DNA from: CALODL01 sp942492115
Lineage (GTDB): Bacteria > Planctomycetota > Phycisphaerae > UBA1845 > CAIVHJ01
Direction of reading: 5' to 3'
NCBI GenBank assembly: GCA_942492115.1
Contig: CALODL010000037.1
Location: 1 to 64,000 of the forward strand
DNA: 64,000 nt
A program made the position numbers and the translations under genes. Below are positions 44,001-57,987 of the stretch, piece by piece. The notes below the pieces were generated by a model that made no database searches, was not told where the DNA came from, and was given only the letters and a program-made list of their open reading frames with translations. Every line of letters begins with the position of its first letter. The stretch's first letter is position 1.

Positions 44001-45715
44001 TGGCCATGAACCTGGACGATATCCCTGCAGGCAACACGGAAAACTGCGTGATCGGCGGTGCGGGAGGCTGTCTCGAAACGTTGGCAGGCCCGTTTTACGG
44101 CTTTGACAACTTCGGTGATTTGGGCGGGTTCTTTGATGATAACGTTACAGTGGACTCTCCGTCTCATCCTCTCGCCTATCGGCGCACACTGGCCAATCCG
44201 CTTCGAGCAGCAGGTGCTGGAGAACGTTGCGTGCCCGCCGACACGGCGACCGAGGGCGAAAAACTCCGTGGTGAGTTCGGCCTGGCCAATGTCGGCTGCA
44301 CCAACTGTGGCCGTGTTCTGACCAACCTGTCCACGATTGTGGACGCCACTGCGCCGGCAGTGTTCACGCCGGGGCTGTTGTCGACCGGCTACTACCCGGG
44401 GACTCCGGGACCTCCGCATGGAGCCCGTCTCCTGGGTCAGCGTGTTGGCGATCGCTTCGGCGCCGCCATCTCCCGTAGCCAGGGGACTGACGATCGCGTG
44501 TTCATGGGCGCACCCATGCGGGACGTTGATGACCGCGAAGCAGCAGGTCTCGTGTACCAGTTCCGCATGGAGAGCATGTGGGATTCGCGCGGAACCCTTG
44601 CCTACCTCAATGACGATGATGTCCCCAAGCCACACCAGTACATCATCAAAGAAGTGGGTTCTTCGAGGCCAGACAGCAACGAAGGTCGGGTGAGACTTGC
44701 GCTGCGAGATGCGATCGAGTATTCGGGTGCAGATAGCGGTGATCGTCTTGGTTCAGCCATTATCGGTATTCCTGATTTCAACGGCGACGCCCGCGATGAC
44801 ATCCTCATGGGCGCGTCCGGTGCCGATGGGGCCCTCGACGATCGTCCGGATTCCGGAGCGGTCTATGCCATCTATCGGATTCCCGTGCCGATCGAAGCGT
44901 CAGTCAGCCTCGACAAGATCGAGCTGGGCCCGTCTGATCCGAACAGGCTCAACGGCATGCTCATCAATGGCGACTACAACGACACTGATGGCGGAGACGC
45001 AATCGGTGAAGTGCTCGCGGGCGTTTGTGACTTGAACGACGACGGGCGTGGGGATTTCGTCATTGGCAGTCCGTTGCATGGTCCCACGAACGCTGGTGAA
45101 GTCGTCGTCGTCTTCGGCGGCGAAAACCTGCCAAGCCCCGAGAACGGGTTCAGCATCCAGGATGTGGTCGATCGCGGACGGGCCATACGGATCCAGGGCC
45201 TGGCTGCAGGTGATCAAGCCGGGTTCAATGTCGCTTGCGGAGGCGACTTCGACGGCGACGGGGTCGACGATCTGGTGTTGTCGGCGCCGTTTGCGACACC
45301 CATGTACGACAGTAATGGGGACGATGTGCCGGATTCACCGGGGCTCGACCTCGATCGCGATGGCCTCAATGACGGCATCATCCCGGATGCCACTGAGGCT
45401 GGAATCATCTATGTCATCACCAACGTCGGAGCACAGACTGGCACCATCAATCTCGATGAGATGGGCGCATTGCTCCAAGGCCACATCATCGTTGGCGCTC
45501 AGGCCGGCTACCAGCTTGGCGGCGGTTTCGATCCCAAACGCCAGGTCCCGTCGCGCGGTCTGGCTTATGGTGGTGACATCAACGGGGACGGTAAGGATGA
45601 CCTGCTGGTCGGCTCGATTCTGGCGGACCCGTCTGGCAAGACCAACGCGGGCGAGGCCTACCTCATCTTTGGTTTCGATGCCGTCGAGGCGGAAGACATG
45701 CTTGCGGGCAACTAG
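41066..45715 (+). CDS. giant lipoprotein with thrombospondin-3-like and FG-GAP repeats
   Basis: A 1549-residue predicted lipoprotein: basic N-terminus, hydrophobic segment and lipobox LFVGAC with the lipidated Cys at about 28. Residues about 40-480 are tandem Ig-like/Ca-binding beta-sandwich units (repeated ISPTQDR.., SSPASDR.., TAPSTDRVV.., SYVVEVTQTRVD). About 580-680 holds thrombospondin-3-like repeats (DVDGDGLLGLQ, DADGDGRLDLVDEDLDGDG, DVDQDGHLDFVEDG). A Cys-containing section follows, and 1125-1531 holds FG-GAP/integrin-alpha-like repeats (DFNGDARDDILMGA, DLNDDGRGDFVIGS, DFDGDGVDDLVLSAP, DINGDGKDDLLVGS). It is likely outer-surface adhesion or structural. ATG 41066 follows GGGGGAG; a perfect-type promoter lies upstream. 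Confidence 0.87.
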   Translation: MITKIVRHRFVLGIVAGTLLFVGACNNQGPGEGPSSPDAPQIALISPTQDRNIASGTPISITYTLLGDELTSAVAFLDVDEDPSNNNEIVFATDLEAGNNLQVLLTTTSLELGSYTFGVQATNSAGTTVVYARDRNSVAVMLTMNGAPVPGISSPASDREVLAIQTVDLLFNCNDPENEVSWATFYDRNQIVDGNEVFIPNGAGTGNSPIGSANQQVTWAPIGVPQGTYFVGLTCIDTAESAVTTYSNARISVVSEITIPSATITAPSTDRVVTLDDEVVVQFSISDPSSTEARVNVYVDTNDRFEFDTTEVVLAQGLPASTTSFTIDSSIVAALPEDTYFVVVTVEQNNQRSVSYAGGRLRIVGTGALSVTSPPKGVVTAIRPGTDVQVIWLTNLSVGEGVIDLATFNADADGQPTTPLVPDPLENAKDLPVAPNSFSMDTSSLEGGSYVVEVTQTRVDADGQQTGETARDVSGVIRVTTQPNIFWVGAIEVPDGEENPPGHVDGIVFEGVNFEDNAGSSFQALGELPIGQGIETAFLVGAQYAKPLLANPNGIGAGQAYLMYNDLPLINQRYSLNAVGARDTPEDVDGDGLLGLQISGIAFDPASEEVLSPGNTPSLDILSEDADGDGRLDLVDEDLDGDGVLDAIEDVDQDGHLDFVEDGWVGVDDNGDGVIDNASARCYVAQYENGALETAINEDRDFDGKLDEQGDATWGLSSIGLVPDVDGDGVPELAFGFQFTDSMTADFRRTLLGVFEVPGFGELSQENHFERGGFVIVPSSDESTILDPFAPGASFEGRVLELDRVGQFFSTEQEPDNGPPDDVTGIQPPNSQLTRAATNGHDVVPFGRSILGGDPGQSLVCPTGTVQVLFFNNISLGNQARARWRIFETVDDGPDQEIEAAFTIEAAPGAIAARCVAVADGQSLRFVPIEVQIVNDSNQVVGGAIDQREVIAGLPAGGQIVAGVVGSLGDLVLGGGQPMAMNLDDIPAGNTENCVIGGAGGCLETLAGPFYGFDNFGDLGGFFDDNVTVDSPSHPLAYRRTLANPLRAAGAGERCVPADTATEGEKLRGEFGLANVGCTNCGRVLTNLSTIVDATAPAVFTPGLLSTGYYPGTPGPPHGARLLGQRVGDRFGAAISRSQGTDDRVFMGAPMRDVDDREAAGLVYQFRMESMWDSRGTLAYLNDDDVPKPHQYIIKEVGSSRPDSNEGRVRLALRDAIEYSGADSGDRLGSAIIGIPDFNGDARDDILMGASGADGALDDRPDSGAVYAIYRIPVPIEASVSLDKIELGPSDPNRLNGMLINGDYNDTDGGDAIGEVLAGVCDLNDDGRGDFVIGSPLHGPTNAGEVVVVFGGENLPSPENGFSIQDVVDRGRAIRIQGLAAGDQAGFNVACGGDFDGDGVDDLVLSAPFATPMYDSNGDDVPDSPGLDLDRDGLNDGIIPDATEAGIIYVITNVGAQTGTINLDEMGALLQGHIIVGAQAGYQLGGGFDPKRQVPSRGLAYGGDINGDGKDDLLVGSILADPSGKTNAGEAYLIFGFDAVEAEDMLAGN

Positions 45716-45779
45716 CAGTCACTGATTACGGCGGTCGTTCTTTCCGGATGTCCAGCCGAAACTGTTGATACTCAAGATC

Positions 45780-45814
45780 ATGACGGAGCGGCGCCGAGTG
45801 CGTCGCTCTGTCAT
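45780..45814 (+). terminator. imperfect long hairpin after the lipoprotein gene
   Basis: A 14-bp stem with two G-T wobbles (ATGACGGAGCGGCG against CGTCGCTCTGTCAT, 7-nt loop). The following bases TTCATGC are not a true T tract, so it may be only a weak terminator. It overlaps the -35 of the secA promoter. Confidence 0.35.
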
Positions 45815-45836
45815 TTCATGCGCTGGCGCCTATAAT
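45808..45836 (+). promoter_or_regulatory. candidate secA promoter
   Basis: A perfect TATAAT (45831-45836) with CTGTCA 17 nt upstream (45808-45813). The predicted start lies about 73 nt before the secA GTG. The -35 sits on the right arm of the upstream hairpin. Confidence 0.6.
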
Positions 45837-45915
45837 GACCGCGTTCATTCTCTGAAGCTGCCAACCTCCACGGGCCAGGGCGGGCCCGGGGGAGTGGTGT
45901 GTGTGAGGTACCCAC

Positions 45916-49854
<3,939 letters not shown>

Positions 49855-50054
49855 TTCTCTGGCGGGGGCCAGGCTCCCGGCCTGTCAGCGTAGGACCGTC
49901 GCGCGATTCTGGTCAGGATGCCGGAGTTGGCACGCGACGTGCTCACTGGTACTGTGGTCGTGAGGGCTGGAGCCGGTGACACCGGGCCGCGAATTCTCAC
50001 GCTCGGGTGCGGAGAATGGCCCGCGGTGAGCCGTGGGCATGAAAGGAGCTTTCT

Positions 50055-50255
50055 GTGGACAGTGAACGCAAACGCTTTCTGGGCAAATTGGATCGCGACA
50101 AGCAACGCAAGTCGCAGCTGCCTGGTGAGGACGAGACACCGCTGCCGGATCCCGTGGAACCCATTCATTCTGACGAAGGCCCCGGGCGCAACGATCCGTG
50201 TCCGTGCGGTTCGGGCAAGAAGTACAAGAAATGTTGCGCGCTGAACGAATCGTGA
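50055..50255 (+). CDS. 66-residue stand-alone SEC-C zinc-motif protein
   Basis: A small, highly charged protein (many Lys/Arg, then Asp/Glu/Pro) whose C-terminus RNDPCPCGSGKKYKKCC is nearly identical to the end of the preceding SecA. Codons differ at many synonymous positions, so any duplication is old. The SEC-C motif binds zinc and in SecA contacts SecB and ribosomes; by analogy this could be a ribosome- or SecB-binding accessory, which is inference. GTG 50055 has AAGGAG 7 nt upstream. It follows secA by 200 nt and precedes waaA by about 100 nt. Confidence 0.8.
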   Translation: MDSERKRFLGKLDRDKQRKSQLPGEDETPLPDPVEPIHSDEGPGRNDPCPCGSGKKYKKCCALNES

Positions 50256-50352
50256 GTCGCCGTGTCGAGGATTGATGGCGGTGTCATGGGGCAGAGTTCG
50301 CACCCTCCTGCCCGTCGTTCCAGGTGACGGCCGTCCTCGCGCAGATGTTCCG

Positions 50353-51639
50353 ATGTTGATGAACTGGCTGTCCAATCTCGCTTACGGCATCGCAGCGATC
50401 ATCTATCTGCCCGTGCTGACCTATCAGATGATCGTCCAGCGCAAAAATCGCCACGGTTGGGGGCAACGTCTGGGCCACATCGCTCCTCGGAACGGTGATC
50501 GGCCATGTGTATGGGTACACGCTGTCTCGCTCGGCGAAGTCAACGCCACGCGCACCCTGATCGCCGCCCTCCGCGGAACGCGCGGTGACATCGATATTGT
50601 TGTGTCTACGACCACCGATACCGGTCATGCCCGCGCCCACCAGCTGTATCCTGACCTCCATGTGTTTCGGTTTCCACTCGATTTCAGTTGGGTCATCCGT
50701 CGGGTTCTCACGCGCATCCGGCCCAACGTCATTGTGCTGATGGAACTCGAGTTGTGGTACAACCTGGTCACGTTGGCGGCCCGACAGCGCATCGCGGTGT
50801 GCATCGCCAATGGCCGCTTTACCGAACGCAGCAGCCGACGCCTCGGGCATCTTGGCTTTCTCGTGCGCCCCATGTTTGCCGCCCTCGAATGGGTTGGTGC
50901 TCAAAACGACGCTATCGCGGAGCGTTTTGAGCGCCACGGTGTACCCCGTGACCACATTGAAGTTGTTGGCTCGATGAAGTGGGACACGGCGGCTATTCAG
51001 AGCCATATCGACGGTGCAGACGAATTGCGCCACAGCCTCGGATTGAACGGCGCGCGCGGCCTCGTGGTCATGGGGAGCAGTGGACCAGGCGAGGAGGCTT
51101 TGATGTTGGATGCCTGGCTTGCCCGTTGTGCGGAGATGGCGGACCTGGTCGTGGTTCCGCGCAAACCGGAACGATTCAATGATGTTGCAGCTCTGATCGA
51201 GCGTCGAGGTGTGCAATGCATTCGGCGGTCTGCAGTGCAAGCGGGGCGATCGCCCATGAATGATGGTCGTGCACGGGTCTATCTCGGCGACACAATGGGG
51301 GAGTTGCGTAAGTTCTATAGTCTTGCAGACGTGATCATCATCGGACGCACCTTCGTGCCACTTGGTGGATCGGATCCAATGGAGGCGGCCGCGCTCGGGA
51401 AGCCAATCATCGTGGGGCCGCATACGGAGAATTTTGCTGATCCTGTTGCGCGGTTGGTCGACGGCGGTGCGCTGCGGGTCACGCAGTCGGTTGCTGCAGC
51501 CGTCGAAGTCGCTGCTGAGTGGTTGGCCGACGCGCCATTGCGCGGCAGTATGGGCATCGAGGGCCAGACGGTTGTTCGTGAAAACCAGGGTGCTACAGAG
51601 TGCACCGTTCAGCGAATCGCACGAATTGTCCCGCAGTAG
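50353..51639 (+). CDS. waaA: 3-deoxy-D-manno-octulosonic-acid transferase (Kdo transferase)
   Basis: A 428-residue GT30-family glycosyltransferase that adds Kdo to lipid IVA at the inner membrane. It has an N-terminal hydrophobic anchor (NLAYGIAAIIYLPVLTY), then WVHAVSLGEVNA with the family's conserved Glu, STTTDTGHARAHQ, MELELWYN, VGSMKWD, VVPRKPERF, the donor-binding GDTMGELRKFY, and GGSDPMEAAALGKPIIVGPH. It implies an LPS-type outer membrane. The start is ambiguous: 50353 fits the family; ATG 50275 with GAGG upstream would add 26 residues. Confidence 0.92.
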   Translation: MLMNWLSNLAYGIAAIIYLPVLTYQMIVQRKNRHGWGQRLGHIAPRNGDRPCVWVHAVSLGEVNATRTLIAALRGTRGDIDIVVSTTTDTGHARAHQLYPDLHVFRFPLDFSWVIRRVLTRIRPNVIVLMELELWYNLVTLAARQRIAVCIANGRFTERSSRRLGHLGFLVRPMFAALEWVGAQNDAIAERFERHGVPRDHIEVVGSMKWDTAAIQSHIDGADELRHSLGLNGARGLVVMGSSGPGEEALMLDAWLARCAEMADLVVVPRKPERFNDVAALIERRGVQCIRRSAVQAGRSPMNDGRARVYLGDTMGELRKFYSLADVIIIGRTFVPLGGSDPMEAAALGKPIIVGPHTENFADPVARLVDGGALRVTQSVAAAVEVAAEWLADAPLRGSMGIEGQTVVRENQGATECTVQRIARIVPQ

Positions 51640-51690
51640 CGAATCGCACGGTATGGCGCAAGTGGCTTGACGTGAACGAAAGGAACAGAC

Positions 51691-53646
<1,956 letters not shown>

Positions 53647-53832
53647 GTGCAGTGTCCGAAAGCGCCCGGCGGTCCATTTGTTCGCGAGGTGATGAGCTGG
53701 GTTATCACAGGAAGGAGCGGGTTCTTGAACATGGGGGAGATGCCGCATATGCGGACGTTGAGAGTACTTTTCCGCGGATGAACCTTGCATAACTGACAGT
53801 GGGGCCGTACCTTATGGGCCTCTCTCTCCCTC

Positions 53833-53877
53833 CCAGGCTCGGGTTGCTCTTGAGGGCAGCCCCTGCCTGGTTTTTTT
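53833..53877 (+). terminator. Rho-independent terminator of acs
   Basis: CCAGGC (53833-53838) pairs with GCCTGG (53865-53870) and encloses a second stem GGGTTGC / GCAGCCC. Seven T follow. It lies about 190 nt after the acs stop; nothing else is recognised in 53647-53927. Confidence 0.8.
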
Positions 53878-53927
53878 ATTTACACACGTTAGAACCCTCT
53901 CAGTCGAGCCTGTTCCTGGTTTTTTAC

Positions 53928-55592
53928 TCACACCCTGTCGGGTGCCGGGGCGTGCTGCGGCCACATGGCGGCGACGGGCATACGTCGTCCGATGCCGAAC
54001 GCACGGGACGTGACGCGCAATCCAGGGGCGGCCTGGCGGCGTTTGTACTCATTGAGGTCGACTCGACGAACGACATCCGACACCACGTCATGCAGGTGAC
54101 CACTGGCAACGATGGTCGCGACATCCTGATGGAGTTCAACGTAACGGTGCAGGATATCGTCGAGGACGTTGTACGGCGGCAGGCTGTCCTGGTCAGTTTG
54201 CCCCGGCCGCAGCTCCGCTGACGGAGGTTTGGTGATGGTGTTGATCGGAATCGGAAACTCGCTGCCCTGGTTGATGTGCCGGGCGAGGGCGTAGACCTGC
54301 GTCTTGGCCACGTCACTGATGACGGACAGTCCGCCACACATGTCCCCATACAGCGTGCAGTAGCCCACCGCGAGTTCACTCTTGTTTCCAGTTGTCAGGA
54401 GCAGCCAGCCGAATTCGTTGGACAGGGACATGAGTATCTGGCCCCGCGCCCGGGCCTGCATGTTTTCCGCTGCGACACCGGGCATACGCCCATCAAAGGC
54501 GGCGGCAAGTGTGTCCTCGGTGGCGCTGTGCAAGCCCGTGATCGGAATCACCCGGAATTCGATGCCCAGTGATTCTGCCAGTTGACCGGCGTCCTCAATA
54601 CTGTGTTCGCTCGAATAGCGGCTGGGCATGGCGACGCCGTGCACCGCATCGGCGCCGAGGGCTTCAACGGCCAACGCGGCGGTGACTGCGGAATCAATTC
54701 CTCCGGACAACCCGACCAGCACCTCGGAGAAACCACACTTGCGGACATAGTCCCGCGTGCCGACGACCAGTGCCCGACGGAGGCTGTCGATGTCCTCCGG
54801 GTAAGCCTGGACCAGATTTCCGGGAGCGTCCGTGTCGACGATCAACATGTCTTCTTCGAAGGCCGCGGCTTGTCCGCACAAACGTCCACGCCCGTCGATG
54901 AACATGCTTCCACCGTCGAACAATAATTCGTCGTTGCCACCTACCTGATTCACGCACGCGATCGGGACGCCGTGTCGCCGGGCTGCGGCAGTGAACAATG
55001 CGTGGCGTTCGGCTTGCTTGCCCAGGCAGAAGGGGGATGCAGAGAGGTTGATCAATAACTCCGCGCCCTGGCGAACGAGGTCGGCGGCCGGATTGAAGCG
55101 ATACATCGTGGCCTGGTCGTACCACAGGTCTTCACAAACACAGATTCCCAACTTCAGAGGGCGCCCGTTTTGCGGGGACCACGTCACCGGTGTCGTCGTG
55201 GCGCCGGTCTGAAAGTACCTGCGTTCGTCAAAAACGTCGTAGTTTGGTAGCAGGCACTTATGATGTCGCGAATGAACCTGCCCATCTGCGCAAAACGCCG
55301 CCGTGTTGAACAAAGGCAGGCCGCCGCCGGAATCGTTGCGCGTCACGCAGCCAACGACCAGAGCGATATCGACTGCGGCGTGCGCGAGACGGGCAACTGC
55401 GTGGTCGTTGCCGGCGATGAAGCCCTCGCGTAACAGCAGGTCCCGCGGAGGATAGCCCGTCGTCGCCAGTTCCGGGAACATGGCAAGGTCGGCATCGGCA
55501 AGCTGCGCCCGCTCCAACTGATCGAGCATCAGGTCCACGTTGCCATCGAAATCACCAATGGTCGGATTGATTTGAATCAGAGCGATCTTCAT
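53928..55592 (-). CDS. nadE: glutamine-dependent NAD+ synthetase
   Basis: A 554-residue two-domain enzyme making NAD+ from deamido-NAD using glutamine. The N-terminal nitrilase-like glutaminase has the Glu-Lys-Cys triad in FPELATTGYPP, HHKCLLPNYDVFDE and GICVCEDLWY. The C-terminal synthetase has the PP-loop GLSGGIDSAVTAALA, MPSRYSSEHSIEDA, TTGNKSELAVGYCTLYGD and ITKPPSAELRPGQTD. The start is set at ATG 55592 (MKIALIQINPTIGDF); the frame extending to 55721 is upstream non-coding sequence. Divergent from the P-ATPase relative. Confidence 0.94.
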   Translation of the reverse strand: MKIALIQINPTIGDFDGNVDLMLDQLERAQLADADLAMFPELATTGYPPRDLLLREGFIAGNDHAVARLAHAAVDIALVVGCVTRNDSGGGLPLFNTAAFCADGQVHSRHHKCLLPNYDVFDERRYFQTGATTTPVTWSPQNGRPLKLGICVCEDLWYDQATMYRFNPAADLVRQGAELLINLSASPFCLGKQAERHALFTAAARRHGVPIACVNQVGGNDELLFDGGSMFIDGRGRLCGQAAAFEEDMLIVDTDAPGNLVQAYPEDIDSLRRALVVGTRDYVRKCGFSEVLVGLSGGIDSAVTAALAVEALGADAVHGVAMPSRYSSEHSIEDAGQLAESLGIEFRVIPITGLHSATEDTLAAAFDGRMPGVAAENMQARARGQILMSLSNEFGWLLLTTGNKSELAVGYCTLYGDMCGGLSVISDVAKTQVYALARHINQGSEFPIPINTITKPPSAELRPGQTDQDSLPPYNVLDDILHRYVELHQDVATIVASGHLHDVVSDVVRRVDLNEYKRRQAAPGLRVTSRAFGIGRRMPVAAMWPQHAPAPDRV

Positions 55593-55723
55593 CAACACGA
55601 TTGTAGCGGAAGAAGCCGTGTGTCTGCGAGGTATAGGCTCATGAATGAGGGTACCGGGATGGCGTGCCCGTGGGCGGGCTGCCACCCGGTCTGTGGTGTA
55701 CAATCCCGTCGGTGGCACCATTG

Positions 55724-57277
55724 ATGTGGATGCGAATTGAAGGCATGACCGGCAGTGGCTGTGCTGAGCGGGTCGAGGCCATTCTCTGCGCCGTGCCTGG
55801 CGTTGTGGGCGTGGACGTTTGTACGACCTCCGCGGTGGCGCGGATCAGCGTGTCGGAATCCACCTCGTTCGAGTTGCTTGCGCAGAGCCTCAGGACGGGC
55901 GGTTATTCGGCGCTCCGCTTGCGACGAATCACGCCGGCGTCGGTCATCGACATTGATGACTCGATCTGGCAGCGGCGCGAGCGTGAGGGACGCCAGGCGG
56001 TAATCCAGGCCGTGTTCATGTGGGGGTTGCCGATTGTCTGCCTCGAGTGGGCTGGCCCACATCTGGCCTCATCGGGGCCCGGCAGTACCGTGTGGTGGCG
56101 AGCCCTGCAGGCTGTCCTGTGTGCCCTGGCACTGTACTCTCCGGCTGGCGGACCGATTGTGGCCTGTGGCATCCGCGGGTTGTGGTTCCATCGAGTCAAC
56201 GCGGATGTGTTGCTGTTCATCGCAATCGTGCTGGCGTACGTCACGAGCGTGGCGGCGATCTTCGTCGACTCATGGAACGCCTTCAATTTCGTGTTCATTG
56301 CCGTGGCGCTGGCTGCGGTCAATGTTGGACGATGGATCGAGACCGTGCTGCTGCGCAGAGCACACGACGGCAGCGCCACAACCTCCGGCGTGCTCGACGA
56401 TGAGCGACTCATTGCCCTGGTTCATCGAGCACAAGCGCGGCGATCGGAGCTCGAAGTCCGCGGTGAGCGGATGGCCAATGTGCTCGCGCTCGTCGCCCTG
56501 GCCATGGCCGGTTGCGTCACGGTGGGCTGGGGACTGGGCGCCGGACGCTGGACCCATGGATTGGGTTGCGCGCTGGCCATACTCGCAGTGGCCAGTCCCA
56601 CAGCGTTGAACACGGCCGCTCCGGTACTGTTCGCCGCGCTGCGCGACGCCGCTTTCGACGGAGTGATATGTGCGAGCAGCGCGTGCATCATACGCCTGGC
56701 ACGTATCGAAGCCGTGGTCTTCTTGCGCGAGACCGTGCCGCCAGCATACCCGGGTATCGCACGGCATGCCGATGGCGCAGCACGTGGCTTTGCCCACTCG
56801 GGTGTGCGTTGCACCATGGTGGTCGATCAGGTCGACGACAACGTTCGCGCCGCCGCCCGTCATTCGGGGTTCGTCGATGTCGTTGCCCATTCCACCGTAG
56901 AGCGACACATGAATGGGCTCGGGTCCGCGTGTGCCGAAGTGGCCAGCCTCGGGCACGGTCCCGCTGAATTGCACAACGGGCTACGCCTGGGCGTGATGTC
57001 AGTGGAGACGGTGGACGCCGATGCGTGTGATGTTGGAGTCGTTGATGGCGATCTGAGCCACCTGCCTGACGCCCGGCACATCGCCTGTCGCGCTCTGGCA
57101 ACGGTTCGCACGAACCTGAGCTGGGCGTGGTGCTACAACGTGGTGGCTGTTTTTCTGGCTGCGATCGGCGTTGTTACACCGTGGTTGGCGCCCGTGCTCA
57201 TGATGCTGTGTGGCGTAGGCCAGGTTGCCAACACAGCACAGCGGCCGCGGCGCTTCTCAGATGGCGCGGAGGTCTGA
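55724..57277 (+). CDS. catalytically dead P1B-type (heavy-metal) ATPase relative
   Basis: A 517-residue membrane protein clearly derived from CopA/CcoI-type copper ATPases but stripped of catalysis. The HMA-like N-terminus reads GMTGSGC where GMTCxxC is expected. Paired hydrophobic helices follow (about 90-215). The actuator domain (TGES loop) is reduced to about ten residues. The helix motif CPC is ASPTALNTAAP near 289. The phosphorylation motif DKTGT after IEAVVF is absent (LRETV near 330), and the nucleotide-binding domain is deleted. The P-domain remnant lacks TGD and GDGxND (GHGPAELHNG instead). The last two helices and NLSWAWCYNVVAVFLAAIGV match the family C-terminus. The frame is fully open. 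ATG 55724 chosen; GTG 55664 possible. It overlaps the ACT gene tail-to-tail by 21 nt. Confidence 0.82.
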   Translation: MWMRIEGMTGSGCAERVEAILCAVPGVVGVDVCTTSAVARISVSESTSFELLAQSLRTGGYSALRLRRITPASVIDIDDSIWQRREREGRQAVIQAVFMWGLPIVCLEWAGPHLASSGPGSTVWWRALQAVLCALALYSPAGGPIVACGIRGLWFHRVNADVLLFIAIVLAYVTSVAAIFVDSWNAFNFVFIAVALAAVNVGRWIETVLLRRAHDGSATTSGVLDDERLIALVHRAQARRSELEVRGERMANVLALVALAMAGCVTVGWGLGAGRWTHGLGCALAILAVASPTALNTAAPVLFAALRDAAFDGVICASSACIIRLARIEAVVFLRETVPPAYPGIARHADGAARGFAHSGVRCTMVVDQVDDNVRAAARHSGFVDVVAHSTVERHMNGLGSACAEVASLGHGPAELHNGLRLGVMSVETVDADACDVGVVDGDLSHLPDARHIACRALATVRTNLSWAWCYNVVAVFLAAIGVVTPWLAPVLMMLCGVGQVANTAQRPRRFSDGAEV

Positions 57278-57730
57278 TTCGTTGAGGACGTCGAAATCGT
57301 TCTCGATGAGGGCCCGGTGGGCCTGCTCGACGGCATCGGCCTGCAATGCCATGCAGGCCCGGCCCTTGGGCCGAGCGAAGAGTGGGTAGGCATACATGAT
57401 ATTGATTTCGGCGCGGAGCAGACTGGCCCAGATCGCCAGCAGGCCCCGGCGGCCGGGGGGAACCGAAACGGTCAGGATTTCGGTCTCGCACACCGGGAAG
57501 CGGGATCGCGAAATCAGATCATAGCCCTGATCCGGATCGTCCAGGATCATGCGGATGATCGCGCAGTCCACCGAATACACCATGGAAATGCCCAGAATGT
57601 GAATGTCGGTGGTTTCGAAGATGCGGGTCAGCCGAACGAGCTGTCCAACGCGGTCTTCGAGGAACACCGAAAACTGCCTAACTGTCGGTGTGCCATGTGC
57701 TTCAGCGGTCTCGAATGGGCTAATATCCAT
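57257..57730 (-). CDS. double ACT-domain protein, acetolactate-synthase-regulator-like
   Basis: A 157-residue protein of two ACT-like halves: VRQFSVFLEDRVGQLVRLTRIFETTDIHILGIS style strand-helix-strand, DCAIIRMILDDPDQ, then ETEILTVSVP with LLAIWASLLRAEINIMYAYPL. ACT domains bind amino acids and regulate metabolic enzymes; stand-alone members of this kind are common but uncharacterised. No biosynthetic gene lies next to it. Its 3' end overlaps the convergent pseudo-ATPase gene. Confidence 0.78.
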   Translation of the reverse strand: MDISPFETAEAHGTPTVRQFSVFLEDRVGQLVRLTRIFETTDIHILGISMVYSVDCAIIRMILDDPDQGYDLISRSRFPVCETEILTVSVPPGRRGLLAIWASLLRAEINIMYAYPLFARPKGRACMALQADAVEQAHRALIENDFDVLNESDLRAI

Positions 57731-57802
57731 GGCGGTGAGTTTACAAAGTTATAACCACGGATGACAGATTTTTGTTGGGTAACTCGTGCTTTTGGCGCCA
57801 TT

Positions 57803-57839
57803 TGTCAGCCTGGCACCGCGCTTCGCTGTCATCCTGGCA
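57803..57839 (+). repeat. two 13-bp direct repeats upstream of dnaK
   Basis: TGTCAGCCTGGCA (57803-57815) and TGTCATCCTGGCA (57827-57839) start 24 bp apart and match at 15 of 17 positions when extended to the right. Each is an imperfect inverted repeat (TGTCAG-C-CTGGCA). A -10-like TATAAC lies at 57873-57878 without a recognisable -35, consistent with an activator or alternative sigma factor. No CIRCE element is present. Confidence 0.45.
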
Positions 57840-57987
57840 GCGCAGCGCCCGTCGCCCGATCACGCGAATTGATATAACTGACTGCTTGTTAGTGACTTAG
57901 GGTGTAGGTTGTCGTTTTCTCACGGTGGCACGGGCCTTGCTCTGTGCGGGGTGTACCCGTGTATCCATCGAAGAGAGGAGATAAATC

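Noticed and set aside
57810..57826. Sigma-54 promoter near dnaK (TGGCAC ... TTCGC)
   Set aside because: The GG and GC elements are one base too far apart and the -12 element is TTCG rather than TTGC.
57731..57987. CIRCE or sigma-32 element for dnaK
   Set aside because: No TTAGCACTC inverted repeat and no CTTGAA/CCCCAT pair were found.
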